A stretch of 64,000 bases of DNA. Source: Streptomyces cadmiisoli (lineage in GTDB: Bacteria > Actinomycetota > Actinomycetes > Streptomycetales > Streptomycetaceae). Position numbers and translations under genes: made by a program. The DNA is taken from the NCBI RefSeq assembly GCF_003261055.1, contig NZ_CP030074.1:905902-969901 (forward strand). Direction: 5' to 3'. Shown here piece by piece: positions 26,347-36,600 of the stretch (positions are counted from its first letter, which is position 1; each line of letters begins with the position of its first letter). The notes beneath the pieces were generated by a model, which had not been told where the DNA came from, made no database searches, and saw nothing but the letters and a program-made list of their open reading frames with translations.

Positions 26347-26941
26347 TCATCGGCACAGAGAAACGGGTGAGTGGGACAAGCCCCGGGGGCGGGCGAGGGG
26401 ATCGGGCGCCGCTTGTGTGCATCGCGCAATACGGCGGAGCCGCACGCGACGCCGAGGTCGGCCCGGGGAGCCGCGGCGCCCCCAGCGACAGGCTAGGAGG
26501 GCTACGCGCCGGTGGCATCCCTGACGGTCGCTGGCACCGCGGCGCTCGGCCAGCTGAGCGGCGGTGTTCTCGATCCACAGCAGCGTCCACTCGACACCGC
26601 TCCGCCACCCGGGCTCCGCACCGTCGTACCTGCCCTCGGCGTGGTACGGCAGCTCACGAGGCAGTGTCGTTGCTCCCGCCTCTTTCTGTTTTGCGTCGCA
26701 GGGTGACGATTGCCACGGGAGTAGCGGGTATCTGTCCCGCCCGTTGGAGTCGCCTCCGTTGAGGGCGGCCCACTTCCAGCTCGCCAACGGCCTCCAGCGG
26801 CTGCTGCATCAGTGTCCACATGGCGCGTGCGTATCGGCACATGGCTCTGTTCACGAGAACGGGTTCCGGCTCGCTATCCGTGATGTGCGCACGCTGAGTG
26901 ACGACTGACGCTCCAATCAGGCTCCGGGAAGTTGCCTGAAA
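26347..26941. other. Gene-poor stretch with possible decayed minus-strand gene
   Basis: No intact gene was recognised. Several minus-strand frames carry natural-looking pieces, for example ATPVAIVTLRRKTERGG near 26700 and GWRSGVEWTLLWIENTAAQL near 26600, that lie in different frames. This suggests a heavily frameshifted minus-strand gene of unknown family. The right side runs into the ISL3 transposase relic. Confidence 0.35.
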
Positions 26942-27604
26942 ATGACCAGGGCCGATCTTGAGCGGTCGACAGTACGGCGTCGTGGAAGAGATGGCGCCCG
27001 CCTGGAGGGCCTGCTGTTACCGTCCATCGCGGACGTGTCGGTGCTGTCGCTGGACGTGAGCGACGAGGCGATATGCATCGACGTCTGCAGTACCGCGGAC
27101 GGGGAGGCATGCCCGGACCGTGGGAGCGAGTCGACCCGGGTGCACAGCTCTTACCTGCGGTTTCCTGCGGACGTGCCGAGTTGGTGACGTCTGGTGGTCC
27201 TGCAACTGCGAGTTCGGCGGTTCTTCTGTCCGGAGTCTTCGTGTGCTCGGCGGACGTTCGCTGAGCAGATGCCGACTGACCCGGCGGCACAGCATGTGGA
27301 CGGAGCGGTTGCGGTCGGCTCTCGCCGCGGTGGGTTTCGCCCTTGCTGGCCGGGCCGGCGCCCGGATGGCACGGGCCTTCGGGGTGTCCATCAGCCGCAG
27401 CGCGGTGTTGCGGCTGCTCGATGCATTGCCCGAACCCGAAGTCCCGGCCCCGCGGGTGGCTGGTGTTGATGAGTACGCCACACGCAAAGGACGGGTCTAC
27501 GGCACGGTGCTCGTCGACATCGAGACCCGCCGGCCGGTGGATCTGCTGCCTGACCGCGAGCCGTCCAGCCTGGCCGCTTGGCTGGCGCACGTTCTTGAAA
27601 ACCG
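26942..27604 (+). pseudogene. ISL3-family transposase, frameshifted and 3'-truncated
   Basis: Pieces in three plus-strand frames together give the first half of an ISL3 transposase: LEGLLLPSIADVSVLSLDVS and HSSYLRFPADVPS, then VVLQLRVRRFFCPESSCARR, then LRSALAAVGFALAGRAGARM and APRVAGVDEYATRKGRVYGT. The N-terminal zinc-ribbon region has lost a cysteine context (CPDRGSESTRVHS) and the DDE core stops after the first Asp region near LLPDREPSSLAAWL. At about 27590 the sequence changes to unrelated DNA just before the MFS gene. The element is dead. Confidence 0.8.
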
Positions 27605-27642
27605 CTTGAGACGTCTGTCATGAGCTGGCACGGTGGCCCCTT

Positions 27643-28935
27643 GTGCCTGCAACCGATGCGCCCAAGAATCGAGATCCTGAACCACCGGAAGGCGAGGCGT
27701 TTCCGGTAACCAGTACCGGCCTTGCGTCCGAACAGCCGCTCCGCTCTGCTGCCTTCCGATGGTTTCTAGCCGGCCAGTCGATCTCCTTGGCAGGCAGTGC
27801 CATGTCGCCTGTCGCACTCGCCTTCGGCGTACTGGAAGTTACGGACAGCGCGGCTTGGTTGTCCGCGGTTACCACTGCGGCCTTGGTCCCGATGGTCGCG
27901 ACGCTCCTCCTCGGCGGCGGCATCTCCGACCGCTACAGGCGCGACATCGTGCTGCGCCTCACCAGCCTGGGCGCGGGCCTCACTCAGGTCGGCGTCGCGA
28001 TCCTCCTGCTCACCCATCAGCACCCCGCGCTGCTGCTGCCGCTGTCCGCCCTCAATGGCATCTTCCAGGGATTGACCACGCCCGCACTGCGCGGCATCGT
28101 CTCCAACCTGGCAGCAGGACGAGGCCTCCAGCAGGCCAGTTCGCTGGTGGCGTCCGCCAGGAACGCCACTCGGATCCTCGGCCCGACCACGGCCGGCCTA
28201 CTGACCGCTTCAGTCGGAGGCGGCTGGGCGATCGCTGCAGACGCCGCGTCCTTCCTCCTGGCAGCCGCGTTCTTCGCCCGGATGTCGCTGCCCAATCTGC
28301 CGCCGCGCACCGAGAACGGACCGACGATGCTCGGAGAACTGCGGGAAGGCTGGAGCTACTTCAGCTCCAAGCCGTGGATCTGGACGGTGACATTCGCTTT
28401 TGGCGTCTTTAATGCCTTGAATATGGGTGTTTGGCAGATCTTGGGCCCGGTGATCGCGAACGAGACGATTGGGGCTGAGGGCTGGGGACTGGTGCTGAGC
28501 GCCCGCGGTGTCGGGTCGCTCCTGGCCAGCGTCGTGATGGTGAAGCTGACGGTACGGCGGCCAATGGTGCCGGCGCTGTCCTCGATGACGCTCGGCGCCG
28601 TCCCCCTGATCCTGCTCGGCGTCGGCGCGACCACGCTGTGGCTGGCTGCGGCGGCGTTCGTGGCGGGAGTGGTCTCCGAGTTTTTCACCGTCGTGTGGGA
28701 GACGGTCTGGTACACGCACGTCCCGGAGCGGATGCTCTCCCGGGTCGGCGCCCACGACGAGTTCTGGTCCTTCGTGCCCATCCCCATAGGCCAGCTGTCC
28801 ACACCGGTCCTCGCCGCGGCGTTCGGAACGGCGGCAGTCGCCGTCACGGGCGGCGGGGTGGCGGCAGTGGCAATGCTGATGCCGTTACTAGTGCCGTCGC
28901 TTCGGCGAATTGAGATCAAGCGAGGCGGCGATTGA
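27643..28935 (+). CDS. MFS transporter, EntS/MFS_3-type exporter
   Basis: A 430-residue major facilitator with about 12 hydrophobic segments. The loop between helices 2 and 3 has GGGISDRYRRDIVLRL, the MFS GxxxDRxxRR signature. Segments such as FRWFLAGQSISLAGSAMSPV at the start and FSYF-like SYFSSKPWIWTVTFAFGVFN after the central loop are typical of the MFS_3 group that exports siderophores or drugs. The start is GTG 27643. It stands alone between IS relics, so its substrate cannot be inferred from context; a resistance or siderophore role is possible. Confidence 0.8.
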   Translation: MPATDAPKNRDPEPPEGEAFPVTSTGLASEQPLRSAAFRWFLAGQSISLAGSAMSPVALAFGVLEVTDSAAWLSAVTTAALVPMVATLLLGGGISDRYRRDIVLRLTSLGAGLTQVGVAILLLTHQHPALLLPLSALNGIFQGLTTPALRGIVSNLAAGRGLQQASSLVASARNATRILGPTTAGLLTASVGGGWAIAADAASFLLAAAFFARMSLPNLPPRTENGPTMLGELREGWSYFSSKPWIWTVTFAFGVFNALNMGVWQILGPVIANETIGAEGWGLVLSARGVGSLLASVVMVKLTVRRPMVPALSSMTLGAVPLILLGVGATTLWLAAAAFVAGVVSEFFTVVWETVWYTHVPERMLSRVGAHDEFWSFVPIPIGQLSTPVLAAAFGTAAVAVTGGGVAAVAMLMPLLVPSLRRIEIKRGGD

Positions 28936-29374
28936 ACTGGGACAGCTACATCCTTGTCATACAGTGACGCTGAATTCAGAAAGGGCTGAAGTCGATCCAG
29001 ATTGTTGGCGGGTTCGCGTGGGCCGACGACAAAGCACACTAATGCCTCCCGTGGTGTGTACGACGCCCTGCGCCCGAAATTTACAAAGTCAAAGCCGCCA
29101 CGGGTCCGGACGATTCAGAGCCGCGGATTATCATTGACGACACCATCTTCGACAAGGAATAGCCGAATATAGCGAGGCGTAAATGTCCCGTTTCTGTGGA
29201 CGAGAGCAGTACTACGGCCTCACGCAGCTCAGGGTCAACCGGTTCGAGGGCGCAAACTCATCGGCCCCGTCGACCCCGCGGCCACGGCTCGCCGGACCAG
29301 GCCCTGCGTGCAGTCCAAGACCTCTGAGCTTGTCATTTATGGTCCGGCGTCGAACGGCGCCACTTGCGTGGATG
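28936..29374 (+). other. Gap with a short C-terminal coding remnant
   Basis: A plus-strand stretch ending with TAG at 29160-29162 reads PEIYKVKAATGPDDSEPRII followed by IDDTIFDKE, which looks like the tail of a lost gene; no family was recognised. A possible ATG at 29183 opens a 92-codon frame without recognisable features. Nothing else was found. Confidence 0.3.
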
Positions 29375-29861
29375 TCAGTCCCACGCGTTGAAGAGGACTC
29401 CACCCAACGTGGTGATGCCGTAGAAGCGGACCTCACGCCACTCGCCCTGCGTGAGCACTGAGGTGTCCACGTCGGAGAGCGGTGTGGCGAGTCGTTCGCT
29501 GCTCAGGACCGTGAAGCCCGCGTTGGTGAAGGCGTGAGCCCACAACGGCGGAGAGAGAAAGTCCTCTCCGTACCAGTCCCGCCGTGTCTTGGCGAAGGCG
29601 ACCCAGGGGTGGTGAGCGTGACACAGGACAGTGTTCTCGCCTTCGCGTCCGATGACTGCCGCGGTGTGGAAGGTCCGGGGGGTACACCCGTTCCTCTACC
29701 TCACCTACTTCCCCTCCGGCGACGCGGGCAGCGGCACACAGAGCGGCGCGGAACGCCCGCAGTTCAGTCTCCGGGAGCGGGCCGTCCTTCGGCCGGAAGA
29801 AACCTGTCGCGCCCCGCGGCAGCGTGAAGCCGCTGCTCCTCTCACTGACCATGCCGCTCAT
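29375..29861 (-). pseudogene. Hypothetical protein with a frameshift at a six-base G run
   Basis: The minus-strand frame from 29861 or 29852 reads SSGFTLPRGATGFFRPKDGP and FRAALCAAARVAGGEVGEVE; after a run of six C (six G on the plus strand, near 29679-29684) the sense continues in another frame as RTFHTAAVIGREGENTVLCH, AKTRRDWYGEDFLSPPLWAH and VLSSERLATPLSDVDTSVLT to TGA at 29375. Together they form one protein of about 160 residues of unknown function. The homopolymer makes either a recent mutation or a sequencing error plausible. The gene begins right beside the left end of the IS21 element. Confidence 0.6.
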
Positions 29862-29936
29862 TTTGTGTCGGCGTCGGCTGAATCGTGACCCACTTTGGGC
29901 GGTGGAAATCTGACCCGGTTGGTGTCGATGGGTGGT

Positions 29937-30779
29937 TCAGTCGTTGTCGGGTGTGTCGGTGGGGACGCGTCCGAGTTCGCGTCCTCGCATGCGGTAGGAG
30001 TCGCCTTTGAGGGAGTGGACCTCTGCGTGGTGGACCAGTCGGTCGATCATGGCGGCGGCTACGGTCTCGTCGCCGAAGACCTCTCCCCAGCGCCCGAAGG
30101 GCTTGTTGCTGGTGACGATCACGGACGCGCGTTCGTATCTGTTTGATATGAGCTGGAAGAACAGGTTCGCGGCCTCCGCTTCGAAGGGGATGTAGCCGAC
30201 CTCGTCGACCACGATCAGCGGATAGCGGCCGAGCCTGGTGAGCTCGGCCGACAGGCGGCCGGTCTCGTGGGCGGCGGCGAGCTTGTCGACCCATTCGGCG
30301 GCGGTGGCGAAAGCGACGCGGTGTCCGGCCTGGCAGGCCCGCACTGCCAGGCCGATCGCCAGGTGGGTCTTCCCGGTGCCGGGCGGGCCCAGGAAGACGA
30401 CGTTTTCCTTGCCCGCGATGAAGTCCAACGTGCCCAGATGCGCCAGCTGTTGGCGCGTCATGCCGCGCAGATGGGTGACGTCGAGCTCCTCCACCGTCTT
30501 GATCGCGGGGAAACGGGCGGCGCGTACTCGTGCCTCGCCGCCATGCGATTCGCGGGCGGAGACCTCGCGCTGGAGGCAGGCGACCAGGTATTCGGCGTGG
30601 GTCCAGGACTCCTTGCGGGCCCGTTCGGCGAGCCGGTCGGCGGCGGCAAGGAGAGCCGGGGCCTTCATGGCCCGGGCCAGGAATGCCAGGTCGGAGGCGG
30701 TCTGCTGACCGGTCCTGCGACCTGTGGCCGTGTCGGCGGCGGGTGCTTGTGCGTCGGTGGTGGTGGAGGTGCGGGCCAT
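29937..30779 (-). CDS. istB: IS21 helper ATPase IstB
   Basis: A 280-residue AAA+ ATPase that forms a filament on target DNA and activates IstA. Walker A is FLGPPGTGKTHLAIGLA and Walker B LIVVDEVGYIPFE; the IstB signature SNRYERASVIVTSNKPFGRW follows, then a C-terminal HSLKGDSYRMR. The N-terminal extension is rich in Thr/Ala. Its ATG overlaps the istA stop by one to four bases (ATGA), the standard IS21 arrangement. It differs clearly from the TnsC-like ATPases of this window, which have GDxGxGKT. Confidence 0.92.
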   Translation of the reverse strand: MARTSTTTDAQAPAADTATGRRTGQQTASDLAFLARAMKAPALLAAADRLAERARKESWTHAEYLVACLQREVSARESHGGEARVRAARFPAIKTVEELDVTHLRGMTRQQLAHLGTLDFIAGKENVVFLGPPGTGKTHLAIGLAVRACQAGHRVAFATAAEWVDKLAAAHETGRLSAELTRLGRYPLIVVDEVGYIPFEAEAANLFFQLISNRYERASVIVTSNKPFGRWGEVFGDETVAAAMIDRLVHHAEVHSLKGDSYRMRGRELGRVPTDTPDND

Positions 30780-32035
30780 CAGCCGGCCTCCTTGCCTTCG
30801 CCGCCGTCGATGACGGTGAACAACCGGTCGTAAGAGCCCAGCTCGCGCTGTTCGACCTCGATGAGCGGGCTGGAGGCGGAGCCGACGGCGTGGATGTGAC
30901 CGGTGGGCCGGCGCCGTGCTTCCTGGCGCATCGCCCGTCCGGCCTCGGCGTGCTCGGGATCGGTGAGGGTCTGGTGGCGGGCCCAGCAGCGAGCATGCTG
31001 GGCGACGATCTCGCCGCCGGAGGTGAGCACGATGACCTGCTCGTTGTCGGTCAGCACGGTGACCTGGTGGCCGATCGCGGCGGGGTCGACGGAGTAGTCG
31101 CAGGTGTCAACCCGGACATAGTGGTCCCGGCCCAGCCGGGCCGAGAACCGCCACCAGGTGGGCGGGTCGACCGCGGGCAGGGTGAGCATCTGGGCCCGGT
31201 CCGCTGCCCACCGGTCGGCCGGACGGGCCCCGAGAGTGCGGTGGACACGCCGGTTGGCGACCTTCAGCCAGGTCTGCAGCTGGGTGTTGAAGTCGTCCGG
31301 TCCGCTGAAGTGCCGTCCGGGCAGGAACGAGGTCTCCAGATAGCCGTTGGCCCGTTCCACCAGCCCTTTCGCCTCCGGATCCCTCGGCCGGCACAAGTAG
31401 ATCTTCGTGGCGAGCAGGCCCGCGAACGCGGCGAACTCGCTTGTCGGGCGGCCGCGGCCGACGCCGGCCTCGTTGTCCCAGACCAGCGTCCTGGGAACGG
31501 CACCCCACTCCGTCAGCAGCCGCCAGTGCCCGTCGATCAGATCGCCGGTCCTGCGGGATGGCAGCATCCGGGCGGCGATCACGCGGGAGTAGCCGGACAC
31601 CATCACCAGGACCGGCGGGCGTCCGCTCTGCCCATAACCAAGGGGGATGTCCGCCTCGGGGAACCATAGATCGCACTGGGCCAGCTCACCTGGCCGATAG
31701 ACAGTGCGCGAGACCGGATCAACCGGAACATAGGCCGGCCGCAGTTGCCGGATCCGGTCTTTGAGGATGGTCATGCCCCTCTCCCAGCCGATCCGCTCGG
31801 CGATCACCGTCGCGGGCATCGTCGGAGTCTCCCGCAGCAGTTCCCGGATCTGCACCTCCACCGCGTCGACGGCCGAGCCCCTGGCCGGCCGCTGGTACTG
31901 CGGCGGCCGGTCGCTGGCCAGGGCCCGCTTGACGGTGTTCTTCGAGATGCCCAGATGCCGAGCGATCGCCCTGATCGGCATCTGCTCAGCCCGGTGCAGC
32001 CGGCGGATCTCTGCCCAGTCCTCCACGAGGATCAC
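30779..32035 (-). CDS. istA: IS21 transposase IstA
   Basis: A 418-residue IS21 transposase. It has an N-terminal helix-turn-helix (IRAIARHLGISKNTVKRAL), an rve core with Asp in AQCDLWFPEADIPLGYG, Asp in RTLVWDNEAGVGRG and Glu in EAKGLVERANGYLETSF, and a C-terminal domain ending in QRELGSYDRLFTV. The start GTG 32035 has AGGAGGGAAG just upstream. It lies directly before istB within intact ends. No damage was seen. Confidence 0.92.
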   Translation of the reverse strand: MILVEDWAEIRRLHRAEQMPIRAIARHLGISKNTVKRALASDRPPQYQRPARGSAVDAVEVQIRELLRETPTMPATVIAERIGWERGMTILKDRIRQLRPAYVPVDPVSRTVYRPGELAQCDLWFPEADIPLGYGQSGRPPVLVMVSGYSRVIAARMLPSRRTGDLIDGHWRLLTEWGAVPRTLVWDNEAGVGRGRPTSEFAAFAGLLATKIYLCRPRDPEAKGLVERANGYLETSFLPGRHFSGPDDFNTQLQTWLKVANRRVHRTLGARPADRWAADRAQMLTLPAVDPPTWWRFSARLGRDHYVRVDTCDYSVDPAAIGHQVTVLTDNEQVIVLTSGGEIVAQHARCWARHQTLTDPEHAEAGRAMRQEARRRPTGHIHAVGSASSPLIEVEQRELGSYDRLFTVIDGGEGKEAG

Positions 32036-32159
32036 CTTCCCTCCTGACCTTGATCACCAAGGCCAGAGTCAGACGAAGATCACCAAGTGGGTCACTTTTG
32101 ATCCGCCATCAGAGGGTCAGCGTTCGGCCGTCGCCGAGATTTTGCCTGGTGCGAGGCGC

Positions 32160-33468
32160 ATCAGTGGTCATAGGTCTTGGGCTGCCGATTCATGCTGTGC
32201 GTCGCGGTTTGGTGCCCACCTTGTGGTGGGCGGGGAGGGCATACGCCTCGCCGGTGGCGAGGATTCTGCCGACGTCGTGGCGGGTAGCGGGGCGGCGCTT
32301 CTTCGAGCCGGGCGGCCTGCCTGGGCCGGGGCGGGACGGTTTCGGTGCGCTGGCCGGAGAGCCGGTCTTCGCGTGCAGGTTCCTGAACCCTCTGCGGACG
32401 CGGGCGGGTGTCAGTTAGTTCGGTTCGGTCGGCTTCTCCCAGGGCCTGCGGAGGTCGGCGGTCAGCGAACGGGCGAGCCGGAGCTGGGCATAGGCAGCGA
32501 TGACGAGGTCCACCGGTCGGCCGCTTCCGAGCTGCGAAGCCGAGGCTTGGTCCAGCCGAGGGTCTGCTTGAACAGGCGGAATGTGTGCTCGATGTCGAAG
32601 CGAAGGAATGACTGCCAGCAGCGGTCGACGTCCGCTTCGGTGGCGCCGGTGCGCGACCACCACAGCCAGACCGGCTTGTTCACTCCACCGCTGGGCAGCT
32701 TCTGAACGACCAGCCGGATGACGGTGCCCTCGATGATGGGCAGCGGCCCCCCGTGGTCGAGCCATGCGGCCCGGCGGGTCAGCCGCGGGTGCAGCCGGTC
32801 CCACGCCTGCGCGGTCGCCTGACCGTAGAGCCGGGTGTCCGTGACCGTCACGGCTTGCTCAGTGCCCCGTTGCGGGGTCGCCGAAGACGAACTCACCGCC
32901 ATGCTTGGGCGGCCGGCCGCCCTTGGGGTTGGCCAGGTGGAACTCTTCGCGGGTGGGTGTCGGACGCCGCATCACGCGATCGGACCGGAGCCGGCCAAGA
33001 ACCTCGATGGGAAGGCCGTCCAGCAGGTGAGCGATGCGAGGGGCGTCGTATCCGGCGTCCAGCACGACCAGGACCTCCGGGTCGCCCGGCTTCCACTGGC
33101 CGGCGGTGACCAGCCGCTCGATGACCTCACGGATCTGCACGGTGGTCACCGCGGCGACATCGGACACCGGGCTCCAGGCGGACCGCGTCCAGCACCGCCG
33201 TCCAGGAGGTGCGGCCGGTCTCCAGCGCGGCCACCACCGAGTACGGCCAGCCGGGCACCATCTGATGCTTGCCCTCACCCCGGCCGAACGTGTGGCAAAA
33301 AGCTCGGTCAGCACATGTGTTGGCGTCCGGCCGCAGCCAAGGCGAGAGATCCACCGCCAGCACGATCCGGCCGTCCGCCGCCCTGGGCAACGGCACCCCG
33401 GCCAGGGCCCGGCGCAGCCGGGCGACGTCGATCAGGCCGTGGTTGAGCCCGCCAAATTGCTCGCTCAT
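32160..33468 (-). pseudogene. IS701-like transposase, full length but frameshifted several times
   Basis: On the minus strand, four frames in order give a complete transposase: SEQFGGLNHGLIDVARLRRA and GEGKHQMVPGWPYSVVAALE, then SDVAAVTTVQIREVIERLVT and LVVLDAGYDAPRIAHLLDGL, then TEQAVTVTDTRLYGQATAQA and RFDIEHTFRLFKQTLGWTKP, then VIAAYAQLRLARSLTADLRR and a tail with GRPPGSKKRR-like residues. Breaks lie near 33170, 32865, 32600 and 32510. The catalytic Asp of LDAGYDA and Glu of DIEHTF are still readable. The gene is non-functional as it stands. Confidence 0.8.
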
Positions 33469-33681
33469 GGTTCATTAATTTCGCGGTCATCTGCAATTCA
33501 CTGTCAATCGGCTGCTGGTTTGTTTTGTGGTCTGTATTTGCGGCGCGCTGAATCGGGATTTCTCTGCTGTTGGGTCCGTAAAAGCCGCAGGGTGATCGAC
33601 TTCACTCTTGATGTCGTGTGGGTGCGTGTGGTTATGATCCGCGGCAGATTTCAATAGTTGTGTGATGCATGGGGTGGGGCT

Positions 33682-36600
33682 GTGAATTCACACAGGGCGT
33701 GGCAGGTTCGGTTGACAGGGAACTTGTGGGTGCGTCATGCGGTGGCGCGATGGCTGGTTTTGGCGTTGATGGTGGGCGGGGTAGTCGTGGTGGACGTCCC
33801 AGTGGTGCGTGCTGATTCGCCGAAGCTGTCGCCGGCTGAGCGGGCTGCGGCGTCGGGTGAGCCGGTTGAGGTGACGGCCCAGCGGACCGAGTACTCGCAG
33901 ACTTTCGCGAATCCGGACGGGACCTACACCCTGAAGCAGGCCACGGCGCCGGAGCGGGTCAAGGACGCTTCGGGGCAGTGGCATGACATCGACACGACCC
34001 TGGTGCGCAGGTCCGACGGGACGATCGGCCCCCGGTATGCGGCTGTGGATGCTTCCTTCTCGGACGGCGGCAGCCAGGACATGGTGCGTCTGGAGGAGGG
34101 GCAGCGGGCGCTTTCGGTGCGCTGGCCCGGTGAGTTGCCCGAGCCGTCGTTGGACGGGGCGACCGCTACTTACGCTGAGGTTCTGCCGGGGGTGGACCTG
34201 CAGTTGACGGCGATGCCTGACGGCTACCGCGAGGTGCTGCTGGTCAAGACTGCCCAGGCGGCGCAGAACGAGGCGCTGGAGCAGGTGCGGTTCACGGTCG
34301 CGGGTGAGGGTGTGTCCCTGGTCGCGGGGGCCGGCGGCGGGTTGCGGGCCCTGGATCCGGACGGTAACTCCGTTTTCACCGGTCCGGCCGGGCAGATGTG
34401 GGACTCCGCGGGAGGCAGTGAGCCGGAGCCCCGGACGCCCCGTCAGACCGGGGCTGTCACACGCTCGGCGTCCGTGACGGCCGGTGAGAGTGAGGCGCCG
34501 GTGCAGCCGGGGACCGGGGCAGCGACCGCGACGCTCCCGGTGCAGGTTGACGCGGACAGCATTTCCGTTACCCCTGATCTGGGATTGCTGCGCGGCGACG
34601 ACACGGTCTATCCGGTCTACATCGACCCGTCGGTGGGGCTCTCGCGTGCGGAGCGGACGGTCCTGTCCTCGGACGGGGACAAGTTCTACCAGTTTTCCGG
34701 CGACTACGGGGTGGGCCGCTGTGCGCCTGCCGACGGCTACGCGTGCGATGACGACTTCACGGCCAACTACGCCAACCGCATGTACTTCGAGTTCAGCCCA
34801 GCTGCTCTGGCCGGCAAACACGTACTGAACGCGACCTTCCGCGCGTATGAGACGTGGTCGTTCAACTGCGATGCCAAAACGGTCCGGCTTGAGCGCACCG
34901 GGAACATCTCCGAGGGAACACGGTGGCCCGGTCCGGCCATCGGGGCGCTCATGGAGTCCAAGACGGTTTCGGCGGGCCGAGGGGAACACTGCAGTCCCGC
35001 GCAGCCGGATGCCTGGGTGGAGTTCAACGGCGGCCTGACCGCGACAGTGCGTGATTTCGCGGACGGCAAGTTCTCCCGCCTCACGCTCATGCTGCGGGCC
35101 GGCGACGAGAGCGACCCGCGTGCCTGGAAGCGCTTCGACGACAACGCCCAGCTCACCGTCGACTACGTCCCTGACCCTGGCGTGCCGATCAATGTCGGTG
35201 TGATCCCGGGTGTGTACAGCACCGGAGCGCGTGGCTACTGCCAGCCGGCGACTGACCCGCTGGCGGTCACGGTGGACCAGCCGACCATGCGTGCGCGGGT
35301 GGAGACGGAGGTCTCGCCCGGCCCCAACGACAGCAAGGGCCAACTGAAGATCAACTACCGTATCGCGCGGCTCGAGGCAGGTGCATGGGAGGAGATCTGG
35401 GCCGCCGACTCCGATGGCGGTTACAAGCCGGACGGCACGCTGCTGGACAAGCAGACGACGAAACGCACCGACGGCACCACCTACCGCTACCGGGCCCGTA
35501 CCCAGTCGCACTGGTCTTACGACGGCGCGAGCGGAGACCTGTACTCCTCGTTCTCGCCGTGGTGCTACTTCGTCATCGACTCCACCGCCCCCAAGCCACC
35601 GACGATCCAGCCCAAGGACGTGAACGGCTCTCCCTACGTGGAGTGCACCACGGACGCCTGCCCGCCCAAGGGCGGTCCGGGAGTTGCCGGCACGTTCGTG
35701 TTCAAACCCAACAGCGCCGACACCGACATCCGCAAATACCGGTGGACACTCCACGGCCCGAACGGGCAGGTGGGACTGCCGCGTACCGAGACCGCGAAAC
35801 CTGATCACACAGCGGAGATCAGCAATGCCGTCCCGAAGATGGGAGGAACCCACCACCTGAAGGTATGGGCCATCGACGTGCGGGAGCGGACGGGCACGCC
35901 GGAAACGTTCGACTTCCAGGTGAGTCTGCCGCCGGGGCCGATCGGACGCTGGCGCTTCGATGACGGCGCTCCGGGCTCGGAGGTCACCACGGCCAAGGAC
36001 AGCTCGGCCGAAGACCCGCAGCACGATCCCTCCGCCCCGACGCACGACCTGACCCTGCGGGACAAGGCCGGCTTCTCGACCATGGCGCGACGCGGTGACG
36101 AGGACACCTCACTGTGGCTGGACAGCAGCAACCCCGACGCGCAGCAGGCCTACGCCGACGCATCAGCGCCGGTGGTGAACACAGCCCACTCCTTCACCGT
36201 CTCAGCGTGGGTGAACCTCACGGATACATCGACCAGCCGAATGATCGTCACCGCGCCCGGCGCCCAGGCGCAGGCCTTCGCCCTGTACTACTCGTCGTCC
36301 TCCAGGTCGTACGTGTTCCACTACACGGCCACCGACTCGGCCACACCCGTCTTCATCAGGTCCGCGGCCGTCAAGGCAGATCCCCCACTGCGGGTGTGGA
36401 CACATCTCGCCGGCGTCTACACCGCCGCCACCGACGCAAACGGTGAACGCACGCCCGAGGACGACACCATCCAACTGTTCGTCAACGGCCGCGCCCAGGG
36501 CGACCCGGTCAACATGCGTGATGCCGCGCCCAGCTACGTGCCGTGGGAAGCGAGCAAGGGCCTGCAGGTGGGGCGGTCGATCGTACGGGGTGCTGCCGGG

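Larger units (their letters stand above)
29885..32095 (-). mobile_element. IS21-family insertion sequence
   Basis: The element contains an overlapping istA-istB pair on the minus strand and is bordered by inverted GTGACCCACTT sequences, at 29885-29895 and in inverted form ending near 32095 (AAGTGGGTCAC). The inverted ends frame 2.2 kb, the normal IS21 size. No clear target-site duplication was seen at the borders. Both genes look intact, so this is the best candidate in the window for a recently active element. Confidence 0.8.

Noticed and set aside
33688..36045. Minus-strand frame of 785 codons opposite the LamG gene, and a similar one at 38316-40445
   Set aside because: Arg/Val/Gly-rich products that mirror the codon bias of the plus-strand secreted proteins; no domain motifs.
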